Below, in pieces: positions 45,229 through 57,290 of a DNA stretch of 64,000 nt. Within the stretch, counting starts at the first letter, position 1. Each line of letters begins with the position of its first letter. The translations under genes were made by a program, and so were the position numbers. Source of the stretch: Periplaneta americana (taxonomy: Eukaryota > Arthropoda > Insecta > Blattodea > Blattidae); the NCBI RefSeq assembly GCF_040183065.1, contig NC_091119.1, positions 63,474,392 to 63,538,391 of the forward strand, given 5' to 3'. The notes under the pieces were generated by a model. The model was not told the DNA's origin and did not search any database. It saw only the letters and a program-made list of their open reading frames with translations.

Positions 45229-45884
45229 TGTACTCCAACAATCCGCTTGCCCTACCCACCCTGTGCGCTACACCTCTTCCACACAGCACAACTAGTCACG
45301 TAGTGGACATATGCTATGCCCCACATGTTGATACCTGAATGAACAACCATCAGGAACTTTCTATCACTGAAATGCTTTTAACTCCAAGCGAATTTTGTTA
45401 CGCCCTCTTTACTAGCCTGCACCCGTTCCGGCAGATGGAATTATAAGACATAATCACGTCAGAGAGCTGGGAGTTCCTACAGATTTGGAATAGAGTATCG
45501 TATCTTTAATAGTTTGTGAACATGTTTGTTGCATTACTAAATTTAAGTCTTTGGCATAACAGCGCGAGAAATGAGCTGTAGGACACACACATACACATTT
45601 AAATAAATAAATAAACAAATATATATTTTCTGTAACTCTCCATGTTTCCCACTCATAACGTTAGCCCACCATTAACACAGCACTATTAATTTACGTGGTT
45701 CAGTAACTGGCTGAATTTCCGTTAGGCCTATATTCCATTAAGATAGTATGTACCACACTTTCAGCGTCATTTTTTGGTGGCAATAAAGATAAATTTCCAT
45801 AAACTTACTACTGGTACTTCATCTTCGATATAACGGAGGATGAGGGACTAAAACCATTTAATTTAAATTTAATTTAATTGCGAT
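45229..45884. other. no gene seen
   Basis: Mixed-composition spacer; a few phrases (cacacagcacaactagtcac) suggest old repeat sequence but no second copy lies in this window. Confidence 0.3.
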
Positions 45885-46210
45885 TTTGTGAGTGTCCATT
45901 GCTGCGTTTAGCCATTATTGCAACATAACAAGCTTCTTTAAGTTCCTTCGATAATTTTATTTCTATACAGCAATCCATTTTGAATTGTTTTTGTAGTTCC
46001 TTTGAACTGTGACGAGCCCTATAAATGATCTTTGAAAATTTAATCTAAATGTGGAGTAAAATCAGTCAAACCCTGAAATATGCAGCGGTTTGCTGAATCT
46101 TCTAATTCAGCAAGTCCTTGCATCGCTAATTCAAATGCGCCATAGAATTTCACACAATTAATTATTTTTTGATAGAACATATCTTTTCTTAGAAACACTT
46201 TCATCTTGTT
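45885..46210 (-). pseudogene. hAT transposase fragment, ZMYM-like
   Basis: Minus-strand reading: INCVKFYGAFELAMQGLAEL, IFQGLTDFTPHLD and GTTKTIQNGLL, as in the middle of ZMYM-type hAT proteins (compare ELAFRGHNES in the 52546-55188 element). Stops present. Confidence 0.65.
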
Positions 46211-46276
46211 TCTGAATGTTAGTCCAATACGCAGAAACAGGCTGTGTTACAATATTTTAATATTTCTAGCAGTGAC

Positions 46277-46374
<98 letters not shown>
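46277..46374. repeat. (GTTA)n tetranucleotide, about 24 units
   Basis: Pure gtta array of 98 bases. It lies just right of the hAT fragment. Confidence 0.97.
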
Positions 46375-46693
46375 GGAGTTTAAAAAGGGCGCGTCAGCTA
46401 CTATGGCTATTTGCGCCCTTATCTAAAATCCTTCACAAAACAGAAACACAGTACAATAATCAGAATGTTTAAAAGAACGAAAAAGCGTTGTCACGGTTAA
46501 AACGAGTTTCACAAATGCAGTTTCAACAAGGTGATGCATAAAAATCATAAAAGTGAGCAATTCGCATACCCGAACTAGATTTAAAAACAAACAATAAAAT
46601 AATAAAACAAATGCCACCAGAAACAAATTACCTGGCGCATTTATAAAATACTCGGATATAGAAGATCCGAATTGTCAAGTATTAAATAAATAA

Positions 46694-46724
<31 letters not shown>

Positions 46725-46739
46725 ACAATGAATACAACC
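46375..46739. other. spacer with a (TA)n run
   Basis: No gene. A (ta)n run at 46698-46723 adjoins the 3' end of the LINE that starts at about 46740 on the minus strand and may be its tail. Confidence 0.45.
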
Positions 46740-49732
46740 TCCGGATGTAAAGGGTCTGGAGGATAAGTAAAACTGGTAAAAAAAAAAAATCACCCTGTCA
46801 AATCCTGTATTCGATACAAATATCTGAACTGCATTTGTACAATTAAAATCATTTCCAAGAGCGTCACGTAGAGTTGGTCTAATTCCATATTGCCGACGGA
46901 CCGGTCACATTTTATACACTGTAATAAAAAATGTTCCACCGTAAGTGAACATGGCATATATCACACTTTGGCTGAGGCTCGCCACGTAGGAGATAGCCAT
47001 GTGTCAGATGACAGTGGCCAATCCTCATCCGGGTGAGTAAAACTTCTTCGTGTCGTGACGCTCTTGTGGACGAATCCCAACCTTGAACAGTATTCTTTAT
47101 TCTTCATAATTTATTTCCCTCTTGCGCAGACCATTCTCCTTCCAATTCCCACCATAACGTATGTTTGAGGTAATTTTGAATATCTTGCCTCCGCTCACGC
47201 CAATACATCTCAGACCCATTCATAGCACCATCCCTTGCTGCATCATCCGCTGCCTCGTAAAAGTTAATGAATAATTTGGAAACTGTGATAAAAGTTCACT
47301 AAAACGAAGTCTATAAACAAAAGATGGTGTATAATACTTAAAACTTCGGCTCAGACTTACATCAAACGTGGGACGTCGCATAATCACGGTGGAGTGGTCG
47401 TATATTCCAGTGTACGAACTGTTGGCAGGCAGATATCGAGCTCAGAGAGCAATTCACGTAACCGCACACGTGCTGGACGAAGTCTTCGTGGATTTTCACT
47501 GTATCGGCCGTAAAGAGATAAATGGTAAAAAGAGTCGTAATAATTGTGCTCGGGTTGTGAGCGGAGCTTAACAGCATATGAGCACAACAAGACATTACGT
47601 TGCCCATACAGTGATGGTTCTCCAGCTTCGCAATACAGGCTCTCTATCCGACTCGTTCGGAAGGCCCCTGTAGCGAGTCGTATCCCATGATGATGGAGTG
47701 TCTAAGAGACGTAACTTCGATTTATTTGCTGAGCCATAAATAAAACAGCCATAATCCAGCTTTGACCGGATAAGAGCACGGTAAAGAAGTAAAAGCACTA
47801 TGCGGTCTGCACCCCAGCGAACCTGTGACAAAAGGCGTAAAATATTTAACGATTTTTCACAACGCCGTCTCAAGTCACGTATATGCGCGTCTCACGTTAA
47901 TTTATAATCAAAGATAATGCCCAAAAATCTCGCAGTGTCTGTATATTGCAACTCCACTCCATTAAGACGCAGTTCAGGATGTGGATGCAGTCCGCGTTGG
48001 TTGTAAAAGTGGACACACTCGTTTTTAGAATGGAGAATTTAAACCCATTGCGGACAGCCTATTCTGAATGTACGATGATGACTAGTGGCACCTGTCGACT
48101 GATGGATGGAAGATATCGGGAGCTGTAATATAAACTGAAGTCAACGTACAACAGAGAAAATACTCGGTCACCCACACAGGGGGCAATTCCATTGATCGCA
48201 ATGCAGAAAATAACGCTTAATACAGACCCCTGCGGAACGCCATTTTCTTGGAGATGTTCGTTAAAATGTGTGGTGCCTACTCGAACTCGGAAATAACGCT
48301 GTGCCATGAACTTCGCAATAAACGTTGGTAGACTACCACGAAGTACCCAATCATGCAGAGTTTGCACAATTCCACACTGCCATGTGGTATCGTAAGCCTT
48401 TTCTAGATCAAAGAAGACCGCCACAAGATGCTCCATCTTGAGGAACGCATCTCTCTCAAGCCGAACAAGATGGTCTGCGGCGGATCTGTGCTTACGAAAA
48501 CCACATTGGATATTAGATAATCGGTTTTCCGATTCCAGTACCCCCATCAGGCGTTTACTTACTATCTTTTCCATAACCTTACATACGCAGCTGGTGAGAC
48601 AAATTGGCCTATAACTACCAGGTAAAGAAGGATCCTTTCCCGGTTTCTGGACTGGGATTACAATGGCGGAACGCCAAGAAGATGGAAATACACCCTCAGT
48701 CCAGATTTGTTGTATATTGACAGAAGAAAGGATTTTTCAGCTGGCGAAAGATGGAGAAGCATGCGGTTATGTATATTGTCAGGGCCAGGGGAGGTGTCAG
48801 GAGATGTGACTAGTGCCACCTCCAGCTCCTCGAATGTGAACGGTGCATTGTAGTCTTCAGTGTCATCAGATATAAAATTTAGGTTCCGTTTTTCTGCAGG
48901 ATCTTCAATTATCAGAAATTCCGGGTCATAATTCCTTGAGCTGCTTATTTGTGCAAAAGTGGTAGCAAATATTTCAGTAATTTCTATGGGACTGGTGGTC
49001 GTTACGCCATTGTTTAAAAGGCCCGGAATTACATAACTATGTTTCTCCATTATTCAACGGACTTTGTCCCATACGATGTTACTGGGACGTTATTTTTCAA
49101 TGAATTGACGTAGTTTGTCCAGGAATCTTCTTAGCATCGCATGCAGTGCGACGAGCTTTGGCTCGAAGACGTTTAAACTGGACAAAATTTTCTGGATCGG
49201 ATGGTATTCAAATTGACGTAAGGCACGTTTGCGGTCTCGGATTGCATCTCTGCAGGCATCCGTCCACCAGGGGACAGAGAAGCGTTTTGGCCTGCAGGAC
49301 GACCGGGGGATAGATAATTCCACTGACTTTATAACCACATTTGAGAAATGGTCTACTACAGGTATGCTCATTCTCTGACTCCCGATTACGTTCTGTAATC
49401 ACAACCTTTGAATGTAGAGCGTGCTGTTCCCCGTTCGAAGCTCGACGGATGGCTGCAGAAGGCAGTTAAAGTACTTAGTAAACGCACAAACAGTGCGGGA
49501 CAATGACACAGTCAAAACCTTCTGTAAGCAAACGATCATTCCGTACAGTGTGGGAGGAAGATTATTTTTGTTGTACGTTCGGTGAAAATGGAAAGTGATT
49601 ACTATATTGTAAGGTACTGTCAGAATACTATTGAGACTGAGCAACATAAAACTACATTATAGGCTCTTCTACCCTGAACATGCCGAAGTGACAGAGAAGC
49701 TGTTTTCTGTAATATAGCCTATTTTCATATAC

Positions 49733-49736
<4 letters not shown>

Positions 49737-49772
<36 letters not shown>

Positions 49773-49830
49773 GTTATTATTATTGTTATTATTATTAGAC
49801 TTATTATTATTATTATTATTACTATTATTA
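49737..49830. repeat. (TTA)n microsatellite inside the hAT
   Basis: Nearly pure tta repeats with a short break at 49797-49800. Confidence 0.95.
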
Positions 49831-49879
49831 TTGTGGTGATTTTATTCCAGCAGAAATAGATATTTTGATAAAATAATTT

Positions 49880-50530
49880 TTCAGGGATGCAACGTGCACT
49901 ACAGCTTCAAGAATTGAAAGCACTTCAAGAAAGGCCAAACATTGAAGAGAGTCGAATAATTCAGAGTCTATGTTTTGGAGCAAGTTAGCCTATGTAGTAT
50001 GTTGGGAATTAGCTAAGGCACTAAAACCCTTCACGGATGGTGAACTTGTAAAGAGATGTATGGTGCCTGAACAAAATCTAGTTAATTATGTCTCTGTACT
50101 GCAACAGTTCAAATGTGAATTCACAGAACATAGATTTAGTGATTTTAGACGTATGGAGAGTGATATTAGCATTTTTGTTAATCTTTTCGTAAATTTAGTA
50201 CAATCCGTGAGAGTGCAGTTCCAAGACGAGTTAATTGATTTACTAAGTAACGTAGAATTCAGAACTAAATGCAGAGAATATGACTAGACAAGCATAGAAT
50301 TATTTAAAAAATGAACAAAACTAAATGTTACAAGATGAGCTTATTCGTTGCCACTATGTTAGCTACCTTCGCCTCGACATATGTGTGCGCACAATTATTT
50401 TCGAGAATGAAGGTTACTAAATCCAAACATAGATCCCGATTAACAGATGAGCATCTTTAGCGCATTGCAGTAAATTCGTTGGAAATAGATTCTCGATTAC
50501 TTGCAGAAAAGAATGCAGGTGTTAAATAGA
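49880..50530 (+). pseudogene. hAT transposase C-terminal part
   Basis: Reads LAKALKPFTDGELVKRCM, VLQQFKCEFTEHRFSDFRRM, VQSVRVQFQDELIDLLSNVE and, after frame changes, LASTYVCAQLFSRMKVTKSK with LTDEHL: the SCAND3/EPM2AIP1-like hAT C-terminus with its dimerisation motif. The N-terminal half is not in this element. Confidence 0.75.
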
Positions 50531-50547
50531 CCGCAAAGTAGACTATA

Positions 50548-51889
50548 CAGTAGCGTGCAAATTAATCCGAACACGACATATTTTTACATTTTCTGTCATT
50601 GTTGGTCTCACAACTGCTCATACCGCTTTAATTGACATCTATAGTACGTGTAATTCCATTGTTGAAGGTCTGTCATTATTTTTCTTATAATATGTGACAT
50701 TTTGCCTGTCGTTTTGTACTTATAAGCATTTCAGTTGTGTTGAAGACTTAATACTGCAATCCTGTGTACATTCTGTCGTCTTCACAAATGGATCCAACTC
50801 CACGAAAACAGTCTAAAATTATAACATTAGCAGAGCATTCTTCTATGACACAGAGGCAAATTGCTGCAGAATGTTACATCGGTTTGGCTACTGTTAATTC
50901 GATCATAAAACGATACAGGGAGACTGGATCCATCACACCCCAGAAAAAAGGAAACTGTGGCCGGAAAAGGAAGACTTCACCTGCAGATGATCGTTTAATT
51001 GTCATGAAAAGTAAATTAAATCCTAGACTAACTGTTGTCGACTTAACCCGCGAGTTAATGGCTGCCACTGGGGCGAATATTCACGTCACAACAGTGCGGC
51101 GTAGGCTTTTGGAAGCTGGACGAAGGGCTCGTACGCCTATTAAGAAGCAACTGCTAACCCCTGTTATGTGCAAAAAACGCTTAATGTGGGCAAAATTACA
51201 TCAAAACTGGACAATGAATGACTGGAGAATGTACTTTTTTCCGATGAGCCTCATTTCGAGGTCCACGGCCACCGTGTTTCTTACGTACGGAAAGGATCCG
51301 AAAAAGTAACAGCAGCTCATCTCCAACAAGCACCCAAATACCCCCCTAAAGTAATGTTTTGGGGTTGTTTTACACATGAAGGGCCTGGAGCATTAACACC
51401 TATCAAGGGAATGATGAATTCTGACAAATATATTCACTTATTGGAAACCAGAATCGTACCCCAGCTGCAAAAATCATTTCCGGATGGCAGAGGTGTGTTC
51501 CAACAAGACCTGGCACCATGCCATACGTCTCGGAAAAACTACAGAATTCAACAAGAAGAATATTCAGGTACTCCCCTGGCCAGGCAACTCACCCGATATC
51601 AACCCCATTGAGAGCTTGTGGTCAATTTGCAAAAGAAGAATGCAAAAAATGGATTGTTCTACAAAGGAGAAGATGATTTCTGCCCTCACTGGTGTATGGT
51701 TTCGCGATGAAGAAATGAAGAATATTTGTGGGAAATTAATGGAATCCATGCCAAATCATCTCAGAGCTGTTATTAGGAACAAGGTAGGCCACATAGATTA
51801 CTGAGGTATGTCTTAGATCCTTTTTTTTATCCCGTTTGAGTGTTTTTGCATAAGTAATTACGTTGTTCGGATTAATTTGCACGCTACTG
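50548..51889 (+). mobile_element. Tc1-like element nested in the hAT, 1.34 kb
   Basis: Ends cagtagcgtgcaaattaatc on both sides (about 28 bases), TA at 50546-50547 and 51890-51891. The transposase frame from 50764 or 50788 starts MDPTPRKQSKIITLAEHSSM (first helix-turn-helix), then RKTSPADDRLI and HVTTVRRRLLEAGRRAR. The catalytic parts are SDEPHFEV (frame shifted), GVFQQDLAPCHTSRK and NSPDINPIESLW, ending KVGHIDY. Only two breaks are seen: a T6 run at 51235-51240 and an A5 run near 51536. Both are homopolymers. Confidence 0.93.
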
Positions 51890-52545
51890 TATGGTGGAAT
51901 ATGAAAATGATATTATCTACGATATTATTATATCATAACTATATTAAATATAATACATAATGTAATAACTGAATATTGCAGTGTATACTCTTTCCTTTTT
52001 CAAATTCAGTTTATTGTCCGCATTTGTAAGAGTGTAAGAACTATGCTACGGGTGGTGCTGCAATGTAGTTGCAGAGCACAGTCCGTTCACTGTGTGTGTT
52101 ATGCAGTGCAGCATCATCCGTGTAATCGGGGCTTTTACAATTTTAAGCATACCTGGTCTACTATGAAGTCCACACTTTCATGTCCGATATCATCGAATGA
52201 TATGGACTCCGAAAATCCGACCCAGACCGCCTTTTTAATAACCCAGTTTGGAGAGTGAGATTCCGCAGGACGTAGAGCAGACATGTGCATTCGGATGCAG
52301 TAGTGATCACTACCATGTAGGTCGTGAATCACAGACCATTCGAAATGCGTGGACAAAACTGGGCTACAAATGGAGATATCTATCAAGGAGTAAGTATCAT
52401 AAGCAAAGGATAGGTGTGTTGCTTCCCCTGAATTCAGGGTAATCAGATTTAGAAGGATACACACCTCTGCTATTTTATTTCCTCTGTCATCACCGAAATT
52501 TGAGCTCCATGAGTGGTGGGAGGCATTGAAATCCCCCACTACCAG

Positions 52546-55188
52546 CAGTGGCGTATACTGGTTTAAGGGTATGGGCTACCACTGACCCTATTATTACACA
52601 AAATCTATTTTAAAAACCCTATAATAAAATTCCTTACCTATTTATATGTGAATTCCAGACGTCTTGATTGGGACGAAAATACTTTGATGACTTCGTCATT
52701 GAAATTACAGTTGGGCCGCTTGCGTAGTTTCTGTAGAAATGACTTTTCAATTGACATCAGTGCCAAGCCAGATAAACGTTCTTGTGTATGAGTTGATCTA
52801 CAGTAGGATTTTATTCTCTTCAACGCAGAAAATGTTCTTTCTACCGATGCTGACGTAGCTGGTATTGTCACAATTAATGTTGCCAATTTAAGGACTTCAG
52901 GAATAACTTGGTTCAGCTGGTTTTCATATATGGCAGATAATATTTCATGGATAGGTTTGTTCGAAAAATCAAAGACTTCTGCTGAATATATTACACTTAA
53001 TTCATTTTTCAAACGTACTTGATCAAAGTGACTGTCATAGGACTGAAATAATTTGTTTAGTACCTCATTCGGGAAGTTTTCTCTATAAGCAGAAAATTTT
53101 TGAGAATCTAGAAGATGTGTGAACTGAAGCTTTCCATAATCAGAAAATCTGTCAGTAATTTCCATGTGCATACGATCTAGTATGCTGTAGTACAGCTGCC
53201 TGTATTTCAATTCATCATCTCCTTTTCTTCGCTTTAATGGTGGTTCCATTGTATTGTCTGAAGAATTTTCATTTTCCATATTACTCCATATGGACGGAAA
53301 CCAACTACGTCTGAACTCGGATATAGTATGTTTTAACTTTGATACCTCTTGCAAGCAGTATGCTATGTCTAGACTTTTTGTCTGAAGAATATTGTAGAGC
53401 ACATCTGTATGTGCGAACACTCTAGCATAGACTTCAAGAAGAAATATATTCTGAAACTGTGAAAAAATACAAATATCCTTGAGCCTGCACAATTACATCA
53501 TCATCCCAGTTTTCTTCAGAGTCATTACAAATGATATTTTCAAAGAAAGCGGTCAGTTGTTCTCTGTATTCCTTTACTGCATTTACAAGCCGAGATGTAA
53601 AATTCCATGTAGTTGGTGCTACTTTTGGGAGTTTCTTTTTCATAAATTCCTTGAGTTTTTCTGATCTTTTAGGAGATGATGAGAAAAATGCAGCTAAACC
53701 CGACAGTGTTTTGAAAAAAATGCGGCATTCTGGAATGGATAAAGTAGTTTGTTGCAAAATTAAATTGAGAACATGGCTGTAACAATGGACAAATAGTGCT
53801 TGAGGATACTTTTCTTGAACTTTTGTTTTTAAGCCATTAATATTTCCCGCCATAACTGAAGCACCATCGTATGTCTGTGCAATTAACTTATTGCCGACAT
53901 TGTATTCTGCTATAACACCTTCCACATGCTGAAACAAAGCAGCAGCAGTTTTGCCCGATCTGACGTTTGTGAATCCTATAAACCGTTCTTGAACATTGGC
54001 AGTACTGTCGACGTATCTTAAAACAGTAGACAATTGACTCTGATTAGAGCAGTCACTTGTTTCATCGACAACAATGGCCACAAAAGGTGCTTCTATTTCA
54101 GATTTTATGTTCTTTATCATAACCCCACTTATAGCAAATATTAAGTCATTCTGAATTGCGGGAGAAGTACCACGGAATACTGTTGAACTCTCAAGATGAT
54201 TGGCCAGTAAATGGTCAAATTCACTTAAGGAACTTAAATATTCAATATAATTTCCTCTATTGTCTGACTCCACACTCTCATTATGACCCCGAAAAGCCAA
54301 TTCTTGTTTTCCTAGAAAGCAGACTGCGTTATTAAGACGCAGTAAAATCTCCCGATTTTTTTTGCACAAGAGCATTGTGTTGGTTGATGTGTAGAACTTT
54401 TTGCTTATCTAGCTGTAAATCAATTCTTGTCTTCCCAAAGTTTGCAAAGTTCATGCTACTATAAATATGAACTTTTGATTTGTCGTGTTTTAGGACTTCC
54501 GTTCGAAGGGAGTTCATATTAGAAAACCCCCCTTTTGACCACACATTAGTTTCGCGGCTAAATAACAAACATGGCCAGCAAAATAGTTTAGACAGTTTAG
54601 AAGTACCACACAACCAATTCCACTTACCATATGATGTTGAAGTGAAATGGCGTGTGTACTCACGCTGTTTTTTCTTTTACGTCCATGGACAAATTTAACT
54701 CAGGAGTTGGTCTTTCCATTTTCACAATTTCAACTTTCTCGTTGTATGTACGACGGTTAAAAGGCACTTTTAATAAACCTTCTATTACACAGTCATTTTC
54801 AACACAAACCTCTCCAGAAACTAGTTCTGCCATATTTTTCACAATATCACTTAATTGGGAAATTAAAAACTTAATAATTCACAATTAATATAACTCTTAG
54901 ACACTCAAACAAATCACAAATTTAAAATACTGCACTGCAAGAACACAATCACATTAATGAGCTAGCGTACTAAGCATATTGTTGCTTCGCGCCTAAACCG
55001 ATCACGAGAGCGGCAACTCCCTCGCCTACAGTGCACGATGGAAACAGGAGGGAGCGGGGGGACGGGGAGTTGTGCGACGTGAGCGGAACGGTCACAGGCT
55101 ACCCTTCGCGGCAGCGGTTTCTCCAGTGATGCCGCCTTGACAACTTGTTTCTTTTCGAGAGCCCGGTAGTCCGCAAAATACGCCCCTG
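52546..55188 (-). mobile_element. hAT element, 2.64 kb, nearly intact, inserted in the LINE endonuclease
   Basis: Ends cagtggcgtatactgg (left) and caggggcgtattttgcgg (right, read inward), flanked by a perfect actaccag duplication at 52538-52545 and 55189-55196. The LINE reading frame joins across the site when the element and one target copy are removed. It encodes a ZMYM1-like transposase on the minus strand. Confidence 0.94.
52638..54842 (-). pseudogene. hAT transposase, ZMYM1-like, frames broken only in homopolymers
   Basis: Starts near 54833 (MAELVSGEVCVENDCVIEGL). Then come the TTF-type finger (LFCWPCLLFSRETNVWSKGG), KHDKSKVHIYSSMNFANFGK, NNAVCFLGKQELAFRGHNES, the first catalytic block VAIVVDETSDCSNQSQLS, YDGASVMAGNINGLK, HCYSHVLNLILQ and the C-terminal dimerisation block PATSASVERTFSALKRIKSY. 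Three frameshifts separate the parts: a T6 run at 54668-54673, a T8 run at 54356-54363 and an A6 run at 53462-53467 (plus-strand bases). Each is mended by one base. No in-frame stop is seen otherwise, over about 730 codons. It may be functional in the true genome. Confidence 0.9.
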
Positions 55189-55660
55189 ACTACCAGATAT
55201 GGAGCAGGTACCTGCGAGAGAATGTGTTCAATTTCATGCACTGTCAAAGGTGTGTCTGGGGGCATATAAGCAGAGACTATTGAAAATTGTATGGTAGGTA
55301 AAGTTACTCGAGGAGCTATGCATTGATGTGGACTGTTAATGTTGATAACAGAGGAAAAAATACTTTGGTGGAGTAGGAGGACACAACCTCCGTTGGCACA
55401 AATACCGGCAAGGTGATCATTCCGGTGAATGTAGTATCCCGAGATACTCAGGGAGTTTTCGGGATGGAGGCGTCTCTCCTAGAGACATAAAATAGCAGGG
55501 TTCTCATGACAGATCAATTGTTGTAGTTCTGTATTTCTGCTGCATACACATTCACATTCCACTGTACAATATCAGTCATCTCAAGGAGCTAAATCATGTT
55601 GGTGGCTTCACAGGGGATATTAGACAGTAAAATCTCAATCGAAGGAAAATTAATTGGCAA

Positions 55661-55909
55661 TAGAAATGAATCAATGAACTAGATTACATAAAAGCACATT
55701 TTACACTTTTAATTTCACAGGTCCATGTAAATGGCAGTTCTGCAGTTCTTATTGCAGGGCCGCCCCTGATTAACACCTAAATTAACTGTGAGAGAATTTT
55801 TCGTATATTCTCTCAGTTTAAATAAATGCATATAGTTCCAAAGAAAAGCAAATAAACTAAAATAATGCTATTAAAAGTACTTGAGTAAAAACAAAAAAAA
55901 AAAAAAACA
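55661..55909. other. spacer upstream of the LINE
   Basis: A hAT-like end read in reverse (ggccgcccctg near 55757) lies here with no partner. Otherwise nothing. Confidence 0.35.
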
Positions 55910-56095
55910 ATGATGATGAAATGAATCGAGAGTTCCACACCAAAAGTTACACAGCATTTGCTCTTAATGGGTCAAGGGAAAATTCCGGGGAAAAAAACCT
56001 CAACCAGGCAACTTGTCTCAACCAGGATCCGATCCCGAGCCCACTAATTTCGCAGTCAGACATGATGACCACTACTCCAAAGTGGTGGACGCAGT
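55910..56095 (-). mobile_element. SINE family A, partial and diverged
   Basis: Minus-strand head caccactttggagtagtggt, box B region and the shared ttgcctggttgaggtttttt; the 3' part of the family is missing. It abuts SINE family F. Confidence 0.7.
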
Positions 56096-56102
56096 TTACA
56101 CA

Positions 56103-56240
56103 ATTGTTGTTTAGTCAAATGTCCAAAGACATGTTTGAACCTCACAAGCAATACAAGAAGGCACCACTTATGAGACAACTAGGCGAGGAGATAATGGGGT
56201 AGGTTGGCCAGTTCCTTTCCCTCTAATATTACATAATGTA
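56103..56240 (+). mobile_element. short interspersed repeat, family F, copy 2
   Basis: Same blocks as at 197-345: ttgttgtttagtcaaatgtc ... aggcgaggagataatggggt, ggttggccagttcctttccc. Class unknown. Confidence 0.65.
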
Positions 56241-56992
56241 TCTCAACACTAATATAATATTGTATATATAAAATTACATTTTCTTAATAGCAGATACTTT
56301 TTAATCCTAAAACGTGTCCACTATTGGGATTTTCCACTGTTTCAACCAGATCAAACACAGTCTAGTGATCCACTGCAGTTTTACTAGATTCATGTCATCA
56401 TTTTAAAGGACATACTTTCAACCATATGAAGTCAGGCATTCTTTTGAAAATGTTTTCTCCATCTCTGTCTATATTGGCGGGAACAGCGATGATTAGCTTT
56501 ATTGTAAGTTCTTCTAGAATATACAGTACCGGTAATCATCTTTTTTCCTTATTGGAAATTAAAATAAAATAATGTAATATAAAAAAATTAATTTTAGATG
56601 CTATAACTTACAGTACTTATTGATGTCTTTCAGTGTTTATACGGTTATTTCTCCTAAGTTATTGAATTATTATGTTACTATTTAGGTTTATGAGTCATTA
56701 CACCTGAAAATATACACTTAAAATTCCATAGTTTTCACTTGAATGGCAATGGTATTTATAAAAAGTTTCAATCATTATCACACAAGAATTTATGCTTCAA
56801 AATACTGTATCTAATTATCATTATCATCTTAGGCTCTTTTAGCCTGTACCAGCTTCTCTTTACACTCCTCATTAAATTTGTGTTTGTGCTGTTTCTACTT
56901 TCAGTTTCACTGTGTTTCAATTAAGAAGAGAAGGTATGCCAAATACAGTAATTGGATGGTATATTAATAGTTCATCAAAATACATCTATGTA
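56241..56992. other. intron, nothing recognised
   Basis: AT-rich. A pyrimidine tract with ag near 56904 looks like an acceptor but no exon with a fitting donor or heptad pattern follows. Confidence 0.4.
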
Positions 56993-57290
56993 CGGTAGCT
57001 CAGTTGGTAGAGCAGCTGGATACGGACTGAAAGGTCCGGGGTTTGATCCCGAGCGGTGACAAGATTTTTTCTCGTTGCCAAACTTTCAGAACGGTCCCAA
57101 GGTTCACTCAGCCTCCTATAAAATTGAGTACCGGGTCTTTCGCGGGGGTAAAAGGTGGTCAGAGCGTGGTGCCGACCACACCACCTCAATCTAGTGCCAA
57201 GGTCATGGAAAGCATGGGGCTCTACCTCCATGTCCCCCTCCAAGTGCCTTCATGGTATGTGACAGGGATACCTGATACCTTTAGCTTTTT
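56993..57290 (+). mobile_element. tRNA-derived SINE, family E
   Basis: Head acggtagctcagttggtaga with box B ggggtttgatcccgag resembles a tRNA. It then runs on with ttctcgttgccaaactttca and ggtggtcagagcgtggtgcc to a T-rich end. The box A/B spacing suits pol III. Single copy here, so the boundaries are approximate. Confidence 0.6.

Larger units (their letters stand above)
49359..52155 (+). mobile_element. hAT element inserted in the LINE; hosts a Tc1
   Basis: Ends caggtatgctca and (inward from right) caggtatgcttaaa, flanked by gtctacta at 49351-49358 and 52156-52163: a perfect 8-bp duplication, typical of hAT. Without the nested Tc1 it is about 1.45 kb and keeps only a C-terminal transposase piece, so it is a deletion derivative. 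It contains a (tta)n run at 49737-49830. Confidence 0.9.
46740..55660 (-). mobile_element. R1/I-group LINE (EN, RT, C-terminal domain) broken by two hAT insertions
   Basis: Read on the minus strand from about 55590, an apurinic-type endonuclease starts MTDIVQWNVN and continues (APRVTLPTIQFSIVSAYMPP). It is cut by a hAT at 52546-55188 exactly at VVGDFNASHHSW, and resumes from 52539. A second hAT (49359-52155) cuts it in VDHFSNVVIKS. The linker (RFSVPWWTDACRDAIRDRKR) and RT follow. RT parts are SPGPDNIHNRMLLHL, LSNIQCGFRKHRSAADHLVR, AVFFDLEKAYDTTW, NGVPQGSVLSVIF and LLYVDFSLYYS. The C-terminal part (LLYRALIRSKLDYGCFIYGS) and a possible RNase H remnant lie at 47040-47870. The catalytic YVDD has lost one aspartate, so RT is dead. 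Confidence 0.85.

Noticed and set aside
56993..57065. tRNA gene (agctcagttggtagagc)
   Set aside because: The acceptor and T arms do not close and the sequence continues as a repeat body; called SINE family E. The same reasoning was applied to 39775-39853 and 8730-8802.
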